Shown here one piece after another: positions 16,273 to 25,723 of a stretch of 47,047 nt of DNA; position 1 is the first letter of the stretch, and the number at the start of each line of letters is the position of its first letter. The stretch spans positions 1-47,047 of the forward strand of contig NZ_CAAAIM010000012.1 of the NCBI RefSeq assembly GCF_900639985.1, in the 5' to 3' direction. This stretch comes from Legionella rowbothamii. GTDB taxonomy: Bacteria; Pseudomonadota; Gammaproteobacteria; Legionellales; Legionellaceae. The notes under the pieces are model-generated. The model searched no databases and had not been told where the DNA came from. It saw nothing but the letters and a program-made list of their open reading frames with translations. Made by a program: the position numbers and the translations under genes.

Positions 16273-19200
16273 CCGGCATAATCCTTATAGTTGTTGAGAC
16301 TAATAGACGATGACTGTTCTTTATCCTCATTAGGTATTTCCATTCTATCAGCTCCAGGTGCTGTTGTTCCAAAAAAACCCATTTGTATCGTTGCTCTTAA
16401 TTTCTGATATAAGGGGGAATTTAAAAGCAGGTTTTCTATTTCTGGTTGTTCAGAAAAAAGAGCCTGTTCGTGAGGAAATAATAAAATACTTGCCGATTGA
16501 TAACTTTCTTGTATTTTTTTCTCTAGTGCATAATGTACCGCTGCATTCTTCTGAGAAATATTCGAAATTTTGGGAACAAAAACCGCTCTAAATGATTCTG
16601 AGTCAAACACCGTGGGTAAACACGCATCATTTTCAAGTAAAAAGCGAACCACATCAGTATGCCCTTTGCTTATTGCAAAATAAATAGGTCTGACCCCTTG
16701 AGGTAGCACTTTTGAAATACCTCCTAAAAGATTCAAATTAGCGCCAATTTCTTTCAAAGCCTTAAGATTCGGTACAAAACCCTCAAGGGCCGCTACATGG
16801 ACAGCTGAACAATTACTTTGACCAGAGAAATAATCTGGGTCTATTCCTGAATCTCTCAAAAATTTAAATACCTCAATGCTACTTTTGGGGTTCATAGCGG
16901 CGAGTATCATAAGCGAGTTTCCATTCTCATCACAGCGAGTTAAATCTGCGCCTAATAGTTTCCATCTTTTTACTCCTTCCCAATGTGCACTTTTTGCAAG
17001 CTCCCAAAATGAAGGTAGGCAATTTGGTGGATTGACACTAAGAGCAAAATGCTCTGGGCTAATGTTCTTTTTAAGAAAGGAACTTAATGATGAAAATGTC
17101 TTAAGGGGTTCTTGCGTAATAGCTGATAAAACATGCTCTAATATTAGAAATTTATCATTCTCTCCATTATTAAAGACTCTAGACAAGAGAGTGAAAAAAG
17201 AACCAGCTTTCTTGTTTTTATTAGCCGTTAAATCAGAAAGTATTCGGACGAATGTTTTTAATGTTTGAGAAGTACGTTCTGGAGTACTTAACATCATCCA
17301 GGTCAGAATATTAGGGGAAATATTAGAAAGATTCATTTGTTTTGGAGTCACATCATACAAATAATATTCCGCATTATCATGCTCTAATAATAATCTTATG
17401 GCGCTCCAATCTCTGTTTTGAATTCGTTGCAACAATTTCTTAACTACCTCTCTTTCCTTGTCTAGGATGTTAGAAGAAGTGGCTTTTTGTAGCTGTTTTC
17501 CTGTTCTTTTTGCTTTATGCGGTACTTCAAGTGGCAATGGATGAACAGGTGCTGTAGGCAAATGACGAGTTCTAATCGCTTCTGCCAGTTTAATATTTCC
17601 TTCTTCTCGATGATGATGTTCTTGAGCGAGCCATTTTAGCTCTTCTTGTTCCGGAGTTGTCAGCTTTAGCTCTGATGTATGAAGTTCATTCAGGGGATGT
17701 GGCCCTAAAAGGGTTCCCACAATCTCTGATTGCATCCAGCGTTTCTGTTCTTCATAAATAAATAAACGTTTTTGAGAGCGCTTCATCGCTACATAAAGTG
17801 TATTCAGTGCATTCCATTGTTCTATCGAATATTCTTGTTTTATATTGGGATCTAATTGGGTGATTTCAGGTACATGGCTGAAGGGATTCCAAAGAATGAC
17901 CGTTTCAAAATCTAGGCCTATCGCTTGAGCTGGGGTTAGAACATTGATACATTTTAGTTTTTTTTGAATTTCAGCAATCATTTCTTCATCTGAGGTAAAG
18001 ACAATTACTGCGGTGTCAGCTAAAGCACCATAAGTATCAGCGATTGCTTCAAGCGATTCAGCGTTTATCCAACTGATTCTTCCTTTAGTAGTCAATGCCG
18101 ATTGCACGTTTTTATAGGCTCGTTTTTTACGATCCGCGTCCATCTTATGCTTGGCCTCATTCATCCGATTTCCCAAAGCGGTAATTTCTGGAGGACTGCG
18201 CCAGTCTTGAGTAAGAATTTCTTCAGAATAGTTTCCACAATGAATATGTAATAGTGTTTCAAAACAATTTTGAATGTAAGGCGAGGAACACAAACATTGA
18301 TCACTATCTAAGGCACTTACAACATGATGGTTTAAAGCTAAAGGAATTAGAGACCTAATGGCAGCAGGAGGTAGGTTTTGCGCTTCATCCAAATACATAG
18401 CCGCATAAGGCTCTGTCTCGGGAGGCAATAAACTCACCATAGGGTCTATACGATTGTTTTGTTTTAAGTGGTTCTCCCAACTATTCCATAAACGTAGCAA
18501 TTGTCCTTGCTTGGTTTTATCTCCAGAATAGTGGCATTGGCGTTTTCCAAGAGTTAGATATTTGGGAATACCTAAAGCAGTCATTAAACTAAATTCATAA
18601 TGGACACTTTTACTGGGTTCGGTGCAACTCTGTTTTTGTAACCAATCAGCAAATTCAGGCTCATCTATTAAGGTAGACTGGGGATAAGCGTTCTTTAATA
18701 GATCTTCCCAAGTTCTAAAAACTACAGCATCTTGGGCATAGTGCATCTCTTGTTTATACTGTTTCTCATGCTTCTCAACCAAAGCCCGAGACGGACTAAG
18801 AAATAATACTTTAGGTGAATTCGAGGAGCTGGCTTGTTCTGTGCTCATCTCAGAATTCAAATAACGTAGCATTTGGGTATAAACTAAACTGGTTTTTCCT
18901 GAGCCAGGAGCACCCGTAAAAATAACTGGTGTAGGAACTTGCCGTGCAGCTTTTTGACTTTCATCAAGCAGCAACGTTTTGCTCATGTAGGAGACTGCTG
19001 GATGCCAGTCCAATTGCTCTGGTTTGGTGCTTAATATCGGTAAAGTTTCAGGTTCAGGCTCATGTTCTAAAATGGCTTCATGTCCACCTTGTGAATGAGT
19101 AAGTATACGCCTTAATTTGTCATAGTCATGATCTTCCATCACCATTAAGACCATCAATTTCTTTTGTCCTTCATGCTCTTGATAGGTGTAAACTAAACGA

Positions 19201-19367
19201 TCTTTATCATTTATTTTTGCTCTATATACAGGCTTGCCCAGATGAGTCATGTTGGCTAATTGTTTGGTTTGAGCTTTTTTACCTGATGCTATGGTCAGAA
19301 TCAAATCCTGATGAGGCATTAATTCTTCTTTGCTGGTGTGTATATCGTGATAAAGGATAGGAAGCAT
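16266..19367 (-). CDS. SF1 helicase-like / ankyrin-repeat protein, candidate effector
   Basis: The protein has 1033 residues. Residues 1-90 resemble a small RelE/ParE-like fold (LGKPVYRAKINDKDRLVYTY). A UvrD/Rep-like superfamily I ATPase follows: Walker A GAPGSGKTS at 152-160, Walker B MYLDEAQ at 324-330, a motif IV-like TQDWRSPPEI at 386-395, and LYVAMKRSQKRLFI for motif VI. From about residue 810 the chain shows three or four ankyrin-like units, including CSAVHVAALEGFVPNLKALKEIGANLN and PIYFAISKGHTDVVRFLLEND. The last residues are Glu/Ser-rich (EIPNEDKEQSSSISL), as in Dot/Icm substrates. Helicase plus ankyrin in one chain suggests action on host nucleic acid or a host complex; that is inference. 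The stop codon is supplied by a dispersed repeat. Confidence 0.85.
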   Translation of the reverse strand: MLPILYHDIHTSKEELMPHQDLILTIASGKKAQTKQLANMTHLGKPVYRAKINDKDRLVYTYQEHEGQKKLMVLMVMEDHDYDKLRRILTHSQGGHEAILEHEPEPETLPILSTKPEQLDWHPAVSYMSKTLLLDESQKAARQVPTPVIFTGAPGSGKTSLVYTQMLRYLNSEMSTEQASSSNSPKVLFLSPSRALVEKHEKQYKQEMHYAQDAVVFRTWEDLLKNAYPQSTLIDEPEFADWLQKQSCTEPSKSVHYEFSLMTALGIPKYLTLGKRQCHYSGDKTKQGQLLRLWNSWENHLKQNNRIDPMVSLLPPETEPYAAMYLDEAQNLPPAAIRSLIPLALNHHVVSALDSDQCLCSSPYIQNCFETLLHIHCGNYSEEILTQDWRSPPEITALGNRMNEAKHKMDADRKKRAYKNVQSALTTKGRISWINAESLEAIADTYGALADTAVIVFTSDEEMIAEIQKKLKCINVLTPAQAIGLDFETVILWNPFSHVPEITQLDPNIKQEYSIEQWNALNTLYVAMKRSQKRLFIYEEQKRWMQSEIVGTLLGPHPLNELHTSELKLTTPEQEELKWLAQEHHHREEGNIKLAEAIRTRHLPTAPVHPLPLEVPHKAKRTGKQLQKATSSNILDKEREVVKKLLQRIQNRDWSAIRLLLEHDNAEYYLYDVTPKQMNLSNISPNILTWMMLSTPERTSQTLKTFVRILSDLTANKNKKAGSFFTLLSRVFNNGENDKFLILEHVLSAITQEPLKTFSSLSSFLKKNISPEHFALSVNPPNCLPSFWELAKSAHWEGVKRWKLLGADLTRCDENGNSLMILAAMNPKSSIEVFKFLRDSGIDPDYFSGQSNCSAVHVAALEGFVPNLKALKEIGANLNLLGGISKVLPQGVRPIYFAISKGHTDVVRFLLENDACLPTVFDSESFRAVFVPKISNISQKNAAVHYALEKKIQESYQSASILLFPHEQALFSEQPEIENLLLNSPLYQKLRATIQMGFFGTTAPGADRMEIPNEDKEQSSSISLNNYKDYAGL

Positions 19368-19478
19368 AATTTTTGTTTAAATAAAAAACATTATTGTACA
19401 CGGGCAATGCATCTGTTGCAAAAAAACACATTATCTGCGGCAAAGTGCAGGTTGGCCCGGGGCCCAGAAATCACGGCC

Positions 19479-19501
19479 ATGAAGTGACTCCGTCACTTCA
19501 T
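19479..19501. repeat. Short palindrome ATGAAGTGAC-TCC-GTCACTTCAT
   Basis: A perfect 10-bp stem with a 3-nt loop lies between the divergent helicase-ankyrin and outer-membrane genes. A degenerate GTTGGGCC-type repeat (gcaggttggcccggggccc) lies about 30 bp to its left. It is too close to the barrel promoter to be a terminator for a plus-strand gene. It may belong to the repeat or be an operator. Confidence 0.4.
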
Positions 19502-19512
19502 ATTAATTCTAA

Positions 19513-19540
19513 TTGATTGCTTATTATCACAAAATATTAT
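19513..19540 (+). promoter_or_regulatory. Possible sigma-70 promoter of the outer-membrane barrel gene
   Basis: TTGATT (19513-19518), a 16-bp spacer, then TATTAT (19535-19540), about 57 bases before the start codon. The match is fair but untested. Confidence 0.4.
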
Positions 19541-19596
19541 GTTAGCATCGCTACTTATGTAACATATTAAAAGAAATTAATTTAAGGATAAATGAT

Positions 19597-20385
19597 ATGC
19601 GTTTAGGAATTTCTGTTCTAGGTATTGTTGGGGCTTGCTGGTACTCTTCATGTGCTTTAGCTGGTGACTCAGGTATATCCAGTATTAATTGTGCGACTAC
19701 GAGCTATCGTTCAGTGATTTCTTTTTTTGGCGGTTATGCCAATGTTAATGCCGGGGGGAGGGCTTCTTACTTGGGGAGTGAAGGTACTGTTTATTCCTAC
19801 CGAAGTTTAAAAGATGGTCAAAGCGATGGTTTTTTGGGAGGGTTTATCGGAATTGAACACCCAATATCTTGGTATAATTTATTGGTGCAAGCCGGTCTGG
19901 AGTATAATTATTTTGGCCCTGTGGGAGTACAGGGGCTTAATACTGTAAGTATGGCATCTGGGGTATCAACGCTGCATCGCTACAATTACAATTTCCTCGC
20001 GCACCAATTCCTTGTTTCAGCAAAATTGTTAACGACTACTTACGCACGTTATCATCCTTATGCCTCAGCTGGAATAGGGGCAGCAGTTACTAATATGGAG
20101 CATTTTCGGGCAACGGCTGTTCAAGCAGGGGGGGGGAATACAACTCCATTCTTCGCAGAGCATAATGCAACTAGATTTAGCTACAATGTTGGGCTTGGGG
20201 TGGATGCAGATGTTAATCAATATACCCGTTTGGGGTTAGGTTATCGATTCAGTAGTTTAGGTGATGCGGCCTTGAAAAGAGGACAGATGCTTGTAAATAA
20301 TCAACTTGTTCCCGTACCATTTGCTCTTGGTGCTCATAATACGTATGCAAATCAATTAGTCGCCCAAATCACCTTTGTCGTATAG
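19597..20385 (+). CDS. Outer-membrane beta-barrel protein
   Basis: The 262-residue protein starts after taaggataa at good spacing. It has a signal peptide (1 to ~22, SSCALA|GD) and then alternating aromatic/polar strands rich in Gly, Tyr and Phe. Recurring barrel turns include FGGYANVNAGG, GLEYNYFGP, ASAGIGAAVTNME, NVGLGVDAD and LGLGYRFSSLGD. The last strand ends VAQITFVV rather than in the usual Phe. It resembles the small OmpA/opacity-type 8-strand barrels that are numerous in Legionella. It is likely a surface-exposed porin-like or adhesin-like protein; exact role unknown. A long hairpin follows. Confidence 0.88.
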   Translation: MRLGISVLGIVGACWYSSCALAGDSGISSINCATTSYRSVISFFGGYANVNAGGRASYLGSEGTVYSYRSLKDGQSDGFLGGFIGIEHPISWYNLLVQAGLEYNYFGPVGVQGLNTVSMASGVSTLHRYNYNFLAHQFLVSAKLLTTTYARYHPYASAGIGAAVTNMEHFRATAVQAGGGNTTPFFAEHNATRFSYNVGLGVDADVNQYTRLGLGYRFSSLGDAALKRGQMLVNNQLVPVPFALGAHNTYANQLVAQITFVV

Positions 20386-20428
20386 AGTTAATTTATCTAT
20401 ATTCCGTCATTTTTGTTAGCGAATGACG

Positions 20429-20468
20429 TAACATAAGAGCACAATTAAGAAATTGTGCTCTTATGTTA
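20429..20468 (+). terminator. 18-bp perfect hairpin after the barrel gene
   Basis: TAACATAAGAGCACAATT (20429-20446), loop AAGA, then its exact complement 20451-20468. It begins 43 bases after the stop. There is no T-run, but the stem is long and fully paired, so it should end or protect the transcript. Confidence 0.65.
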
Positions 20469-20543
20469 GGAAAGAAACTTTATTTGAGCCAAAATTGCAT
20501 AGGCAAAAGGATTCTGCATCTAAGCCAGAGTTTGTACTGAAGT

Positions 20544-20560
20544 ACCGCTTGGCGGTTTTT
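20544..20560 (+). terminator. Rho-independent-type hairpin with T-run
   Basis: ACCGC-TTG-GCGGT followed by TTTTTATTTTTT. It lies 76 bases beyond the longer hairpin, so it may be a backup terminator or the end of a small unannotated transcript. Confidence 0.5.
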
Positions 20561-21329
20561 ATTTTTTCTTTTAAATCTATAAAGTATTTATTGGTTGCGA
20601 AATAATCATCGAATATTTCCTCATTAATATGTTGATTAGCTCACCAGACACCAGTTTGCTTTTTTACTTCCTCCAAGATTTTTATCTTTCGCCGCTTGAT
20701 TTAATTTTTTTCACAAAGAGTATGGTCAAGTAAATAGTCGCTATGGTGGTGATATTCAATAAAAAGTATCAAATGGCATTATTGCCTCCTAGTTCATCCA
20801 TCTCTTCTTAATAACATGTTTGAATCTATTTTGAAAAAACACAGCAGGCAAATAGCAACTAAAAGGGACAATGACATCATGCCTGACAGATAAATTAGAT
20901 TGAACATTTCTATGCTTCCTGCATCACCAATTTTTATGAGAAATGTGGAGCACAGAATTGTTTTTGATGCTTATTACCGAGTCTTGATTCTAACATCAAA
21001 TATAAAACGAGGTTTTAATGATTAGGTTGTTGCTCCGTGACAAGATGTGTTTGAAGAAATGCATTAACAGGGTGGAATTCTATCGAGAGATAATCACCCA
21101 TTTGAATCAAATTGCAATCTATTTGATTAAATTAAGTTGCCTGGCAATGTGAGGAATTACAAATTCTCAACATACTGCATAAAATAAAGCGATCTCTTAA
21201 TATTGCGATAATGTTTATTATTTATACTCCCTCTCTTTTTGAAAGTCTAAACAACAATCATAAGGTTAATAAAAAGCACATTTTTAAATGTTTTTTAACG
21301 TAAATTCTTTGAACTAACTGAGTATTAAA

Positions 21330-22994
21330 ATGAAAGTAAACAGTAATCCATTATATCTGCTTATTGATGAGCAACCCGAAGCGTTTAAAAAAGGATTTCG
21401 AATTCAGCCGAGCAACTCGTTAGACAATGGCCCTTATTATATGTTGCATTTTCCCTTGTTGCCTCAAAATAGAATTAATATCGATACATATAAGCTTATC
21501 GCTGTTGATGCTCATATTTCCATTTATGAAGAAGATAAAAAAGAAATGGCCCATTCCGCATTTCATTTGACGGTAAATTTAATAGATAACGTTGAGGACG
21601 AATATTGCGTACACCTCTTTTATACTTTATCTGGTGATTATCTTTTTTATACCTTCCGAGATGGAGAGAATAATTTCCATGAACTAGAATCTAAAGAAGA
21701 ATTATTAAATTTTGGCAAAAAAAATATCCAAACTTTTCTAGATACTCTTTCAGAACAGCAGCAAAGCTACAAAAAACAGTATGATAGACTCACAAATAAA
21801 GCACATAATTTGAGTAGGTTAGCGGAGACCCATCAATCTCAAAAATTACTCAAAAAAACATTATCAAACTATAAACGTAGTTTATGCGAATTGATTGATT
21901 TTATTGAAAGCGCCACCCTGTTTAATCAAAATCATTTAGCTGGTATCGGAGTATATAAAAGTTTACTTGACAATACGCAACAAAAATTAGCCTCTTTTGA
22001 ATCCGCTCCTCGCGGTAACGTTCCGGTTATAGCGGCGACCCCTGTTTCCGAAGAGCTGTCCTTGATAGGGGAAAGCAAACCGATGGAAAACAAATCTCAT
22101 TCTATGGAACTGGATAGCCTGAACAACAAAATTAACGCTTTGAGCCGTAATAGAAAAACCAGAACGTCGAGTTTAATCCTGCAAGAATATGAATTATATC
22201 AAAAAAAATTAAATATTCTCAAAAAAAGTGATACCAACCCGTCCCCAAAAGGTTCCAAAAAAACGAACCACAATAATACGGATGATTTTATTAGTGTTTT
22301 GGACAAAATGCGCCAATTGCAAGAAGAAATTAATAGTTATGTTCTGGATATATTAAGAAATGACGATCGCTATAGAGCGATGCAAAATTCACTGGGTGCT
22401 CTCATCCAAATTTGCTCTCTTAAAACCAGCGCACTACTTCAAACTGCGGTGGAATATAACCGAGAGTCTATTTTCGAATATTTGGTTGCACAACGTAAAG
22501 ATCTGGATGTGAATGGCTTAATCCAGAATGTTGATGGTGCATCTAAATCTCTGTTGGAAATCGCCTATAAAAAAGATTACATTGAAATGTGTAAACTTCT
22601 TCTACAACATGGTGCTGATTCGAATATAAAACGCGATATTGGGCTTACTTCATTAGGACTTTGTGTAATTAATAATGACTTTAATTTATTTAAAATGATT
22701 CTTGAACATTCAACGGTCCCACTAAAGGAGGCGGTGAAAAATGCCTTGGATGTCGCTGTATTTCTTAAACGCATTAGGAATACTGGCTCTTTTATTGGGG
22801 AAATCATCCGTTACAACGATAATCATCAATTGAAAACATATATTCCGGAATTTATGGATGCATTTAGCCAACTCGATAATGTTTTGAACCCGCGTCAAAA
22901 AGCATTTGTTACACCATATAATTTTTTCCAGAGCAGTATGAAAAATACTAAAGAACGACGTGAAGAGCACCTTCCCACTACCTCAAAACCATAA
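21330..22994 (+). CDS. Ankyrin-repeat protein, candidate effector
   Basis: The 554-residue cytoplasmic-type protein has no signal peptide. The N-terminal ~130 residues form a beta-rich unit (DEYCVHLFYTLSGDYLFYTF) that I cannot name. Residues ~140-235 are coiled coil, then comes a Ser/Pro/Lys linker. From about residue 365 there are ankyrin-type units, the clearest being SLLEIAYKKDYIEMCKLLLQ followed by HGADSNIKRDIGLTSLGLCV. The tail KERREEHLPTTSKP is short, charged and Glu-containing, as in Dot/Icm substrates. Ankyrin repeats usually bind host proteins. It is a single-gene unit between non-coding stretches. Effector role inferred. Confidence 0.8.
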   Translation: MKVNSNPLYLLIDEQPEAFKKGFRIQPSNSLDNGPYYMLHFPLLPQNRINIDTYKLIAVDAHISIYEEDKKEMAHSAFHLTVNLIDNVEDEYCVHLFYTLSGDYLFYTFRDGENNFHELESKEELLNFGKKNIQTFLDTLSEQQQSYKKQYDRLTNKAHNLSRLAETHQSQKLLKKTLSNYKRSLCELIDFIESATLFNQNHLAGIGVYKSLLDNTQQKLASFESAPRGNVPVIAATPVSEELSLIGESKPMENKSHSMELDSLNNKINALSRNRKTRTSSLILQEYELYQKKLNILKKSDTNPSPKGSKKTNHNNTDDFISVLDKMRQLQEEINSYVLDILRNDDRYRAMQNSLGALIQICSLKTSALLQTAVEYNRESIFEYLVAQRKDLDVNGLIQNVDGASKSLLEIAYKKDYIEMCKLLLQHGADSNIKRDIGLTSLGLCVINNDFNLFKMILEHSTVPLKEAVKNALDVAVFLKRIRNTGSFIGEIIRYNDNHQLKTYIPEFMDAFSQLDNVLNPRQKAFVTPYNFFQSSMKNTKERREEHLPTTSKP

Positions 22995-23119
22995 GGTAAT
23001 TCTGTGGTAGCTTTTTAGTCTTAATCCGCTTATTTTCCGCAATTTTATTTGCTCTAGCATAGTGCATGGAGGCACCATATTTATCATTCAATTAATACTT
23101 TTAAATTCACAATAATTTT

Positions 23120-25057
23120 TTAATGTCTAATGTTCTCATGCTTTATCACGGGCTGAGCAGGAGATTGTTGAATGTTCTCATGCTTTATCACGGGCTGAGC
23201 AGGAGATTGTTGAATGTTCTCATGCTTTATCACGGGCTGAGCAGGAGATTTTTGAATGTTCTCATGCCTTATCACGGGCTGAGCAGGAGATTTTTGAATG
23301 TTCTCATGCCTTATCACGGGCTGAGCAGGAGATTTTTGAATGTTCTCATGCCTTATCACGGGTTGTGCAGGAGGTTGTTGAATGTTCTCATGCCTTATCA
23401 CGGGTTGTGCAGGAGGTTGTTGAATGTTCTCATGCCTTATCACGGGCTGAGCAGGAGATTTTTGAATGTTCTCATGCCTTATCACAGGCCGTTGTGAAGG
23501 AGTTTGCATCGGAGTTGGATGCTCCGTAGGGCGTTGAATTTGCTGATTTTTCTTGACTGGATTATTTAAAGGTTGTGGGGTTACCTTGGTTGGCAATGGT
23601 GTATTTGAGTTTTGACTATTTAATGGTACCCCTGGGTTGTTTGTTAACTCACCTTTTACTTTAGTAAAAGGGGCGGGTGGGGCAGGGGGCGGATTTTTAA
23701 TAATGATGCGCTGATGAGAGACGTTATCTGGGGGGTTCACCCCTTTTGTAAGGGCCCCCCCCAATATGCTTTGATTTGTAGGCGCTATTGGTGCATGAGT
23801 GAGAGAAGACGCTTTAAGCAACTCAGGCTGGGTAAGTTTAATAGCTGCTTTATTAACTGGTTGAGCATTTATAAAGGTATTTTTATTAACACTAGTAATC
23901 GCCTTCTCAATGTGTTTATTTTTATAGTCAAATTGAGAATTATTTTTTCTATACCAGTTATTAACATCAATATTGTGAAAATAAGTGTTACTCATATTTA
24001 ATCTATTAAAATAAGCACGGCTCACTGCATATGCAGGAGTGTATATTTCACCAGGACCCAAAGGAAACCAGGAAATATTGTTACTGTCTGTTTCAACAAA
24101 AACGACTAAGGCAGGTGCATAGATAGCTTCAACATCTACAGGACCAGGAACCCAAGCCCATTGCTCATCGATAAAAGCCCAACGACCGTAATGAAACGGT
24201 GCAAATCCCCATGGTTGATTATCCACCCACGTCCATCCCCATTGATTTAACCATATCCATTGTCCATCGCTGTAAGGAGCCCATTCTGAACCTACATTTT
24301 CTGGTATCCAGATAGCTCCATAGTTCTCGTCAGTCTGCCAGCTACCAGAAGACTCAAGATCCTGATAGCCTAAAACACTAGGGGAAACATAATTAGGAGT
24401 ATTTTTAGCCTCTAAAGTGTGCTTTTCTTGTTGTAATACCAAATTATCAAACTCATCTAAAGACTTGAATAGGTTGCATTCAGGGTTTTGAAGATCAATA
24501 CCTGTGTAACGACAAGTAGTCCCTTCTTTTATTTCTAGGGGAGTAGAGGTATTTTGGCCATATACTTCAGCCAAACCTATTTTTATACTGACTCCAGTTG
24601 AAGAGGAGTCTTCTTTGCTTTTGACATCAATTCTGTAATATCCAGGCTTATTAATAATTAAGGCAATATTGGGTGTATCTATTTCATAAGTTTGACCAGC
24701 TTTTATTTCGTTTGCAATTAAAACCATGGTTCCTTCTGCCAACTGAAATTGCCTTAGATTTTCTGTGAGATTTATTATTTTGAAACTGGTCGAGCTATTA
24801 AGCCAAATCGCGGTTTTGTTGTTAAATTCCAGCGCCGCCTTTGCAGATGCATCTATCCATAGACTATCACCTACAACTAAAGGTCTATTAAGTGATGCAT
24901 CAACCCATTGTTCCTCTCCTGCAGGAAGTAAGCTAACACTACCAGTAATTAAATTTAATCTGGCTATATCTGTCAACGGATCTGCAAATGCTGTGTTAAA
25001 TAAGATAATGGAAGCAAATAAATAAAATACTATGTGGATTTTCCTAATCATGCTCAT
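23120..25057 (-). CDS. FecR-domain / DUF6600 exported protein with tandem Pro-rich C-terminal repeats
   Basis: The 645-residue protein has a signal peptide (cleavage near NTAFA|DPL). A FecR-like domain of about 110 residues follows (RLNLITGSVSLLPAGEEQWV). Residues ~230-370 form a Trp/Tyr-rich DUF6600 region (WIWLNQWGWTWVDNQPWGFAPFHYGRW). The rest is Pro/Gln-rich and ends in nine near-identical 14-residue repeats built on Q-P-V-I-R/K-H-E-N-I-Q. It is probably a periplasmic or envelope-attached protein; the repeat tail may bind peptidoglycan or metal through its His/Glu pairs, but this is a guess. gaggaac precedes the ATG. The repeats also create an open frame on the opposite strand (23123-23497), which I regard as an artefact. 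Confidence 0.85.
   Translation of the reverse strand: MSMIRKIHIVFYLFASIILFNTAFADPLTDIARLNLITGSVSLLPAGEEQWVDASLNRPLVVGDSLWIDASAKAALEFNNKTAIWLNSSTSFKIINLTENLRQFQLAEGTMVLIANEIKAGQTYEIDTPNIALIINKPGYYRIDVKSKEDSSSTGVSIKIGLAEVYGQNTSTPLEIKEGTTCRYTGIDLQNPECNLFKSLDEFDNLVLQQEKHTLEAKNTPNYVSPSVLGYQDLESSGSWQTDENYGAIWIPENVGSEWAPYSDGQWIWLNQWGWTWVDNQPWGFAPFHYGRWAFIDEQWAWVPGPVDVEAIYAPALVVFVETDSNNISWFPLGPGEIYTPAYAVSRAYFNRLNMSNTYFHNIDVNNWYRKNNSQFDYKNKHIEKAITSVNKNTFINAQPVNKAAIKLTQPELLKASSLTHAPIAPTNQSILGGALTKGVNPPDNVSHQRIIIKNPPPAPPAPFTKVKGELTNNPGVPLNSQNSNTPLPTKVTPQPLNNPVKKNQQIQRPTEHPTPMQTPSQRPVIRHENIQKSPAQPVIRHENIQQPPAQPVIRHENIQQPPAQPVIRHENIQKSPAQPVIRHENIQKSPAQPVIRHENIQKSPAQPVIKHENIQQSPAQPVIKHENIQQSPAQPVIKHENIRH
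23123..23497 (-). repeat. 42-bp tandem repeat, about nine copies
   Basis: Each 42-bp unit encodes 14 residues of the FecR/DUF6600 protein tail. Units fall into small variant groups (Q-K-S-P-A, Q-Q-P-P-A, Q-Q-S-P-A) arranged in runs, the mark of recent unequal exchange. Copy number is likely to vary between strains. Confidence 0.9.
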
Positions 25058-25393
25058 GATAAGTTCCTCTTTATCTTTTACTTCCCTATATTAAATTATA
25101 GTAAATATGCCCTATAAATGGGCATGTTTTTTTGTGTGATACGATTATGGGTCTTTATCGTAATCAAAAGGGGCTGCTTTACCTATGTTCTCTATTAGGC
25201 CCAGCAGATGATTCTGCTTGATTTTCTGTTGCTTCATCGGTAGAAAGGATTACTTTAGTACCCAATTTGGGTGGGGTAAAACTCGGGAAAAAGAGCTAAT
25301 TTTTCGAGTAATAACTCACGGACCATAGTTCTAGTTTGTTCGGTTTCTTTTTGTTTTCTTTTTTTTCTCAGCGTCTACATCTACCTCTTCTGT
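25058..25393. other. 336-bp intergenic stretch
   Basis: It carries a small hairpin at 25107-25125 (ATGCCC/GGGCAT), followed on the plus strand by seven T. Minus-strand debris around 25240-25360 reads MVRELLLEKLALFPEF and looks like a worn gene fragment. No intact gene. Confidence 0.35.
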
Positions 25394-25675
25394 TTAAAAT
25401 TGCCCTAATTTAACATAGGCGATTTTAAATTCTTCGTTTATTAAGAGTAGTGTTATAAGCCAAGGATCTGTATTTGTTTGATTAATATTTTGCAGATAAT
25501 TAGCCAAATTAATACTGTAACTTTTCGCAACACTTATTTGAAAATGGTTCATGCTTACTTGAATCACCTTCTCTATGGGTAAATTTGCATTTTGTATCGC
25601 ATTTAAAAATGGCATTACATAAGTGTTGAAAATAACCTGTTTGGCTGCTAGATATTCAGGAGAGTATTGTTTCAT
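25394..25675 (-). CDS. Small hypothetical protein, 93 residues
   Basis: ATG-started frame giving a helical, mostly polar protein (KQYSPEYLAAKQVIFNTYVM at the start, LINEEFKIAYVKLGQF at the end). No signal peptide, Cys pair or known domain. A perfect 19-bp dyad lies 49 bp upstream, so regulation through that site is possible. Downstream DNA contains further minus-strand debris, so it may be a surviving part of something larger. Confidence 0.5.
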   Translation of the reverse strand: MKQYSPEYLAAKQVIFNTYVMPFLNAIQNANLPIEKVIQVSMNHFQISVAKSYSINLANYLQNINQTNTDPWLITLLLINEEFKIAYVKLGQF

Positions 25676-25723
25676 TTGTTAACCATTATTTGTGCTGCTT
25701 TAATACATATAAGCAAATTATAT

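Larger units (their letters stand above)
20386..21329. other. 944-bp gene-free stretch after the barrel gene
   Basis: Apart from two hairpins (20429-20468 and 20544-20560) I see no reading frame with protein character on either strand. It is AT-rich. A few ATG-led frames are very short. It separates the barrel gene from an ankyrin protein and may be worn-down former coding DNA. Confidence 0.4.

Noticed and set aside
23123..23497. Open frame of 124 codons on the plus strand with a regular repeat
   Set aside because: It mirrors the 42-bp repeats of the minus-strand FecR/DUF6600 gene; 42 bp is a multiple of three, so an empty frame stays open on both strands. No independent start signal.
23123..23497. 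Possible CRISPR array
   Set aside because: The repeats are directly adjacent with no unique spacers and are in frame within a protein; no cas genes are nearby.
25107..25133. Hairpin with T-run as a terminator for a plus-strand gene
   Set aside because: No plus-strand gene ends nearby (the last is at 22994), so its role as a terminator is unsupported.
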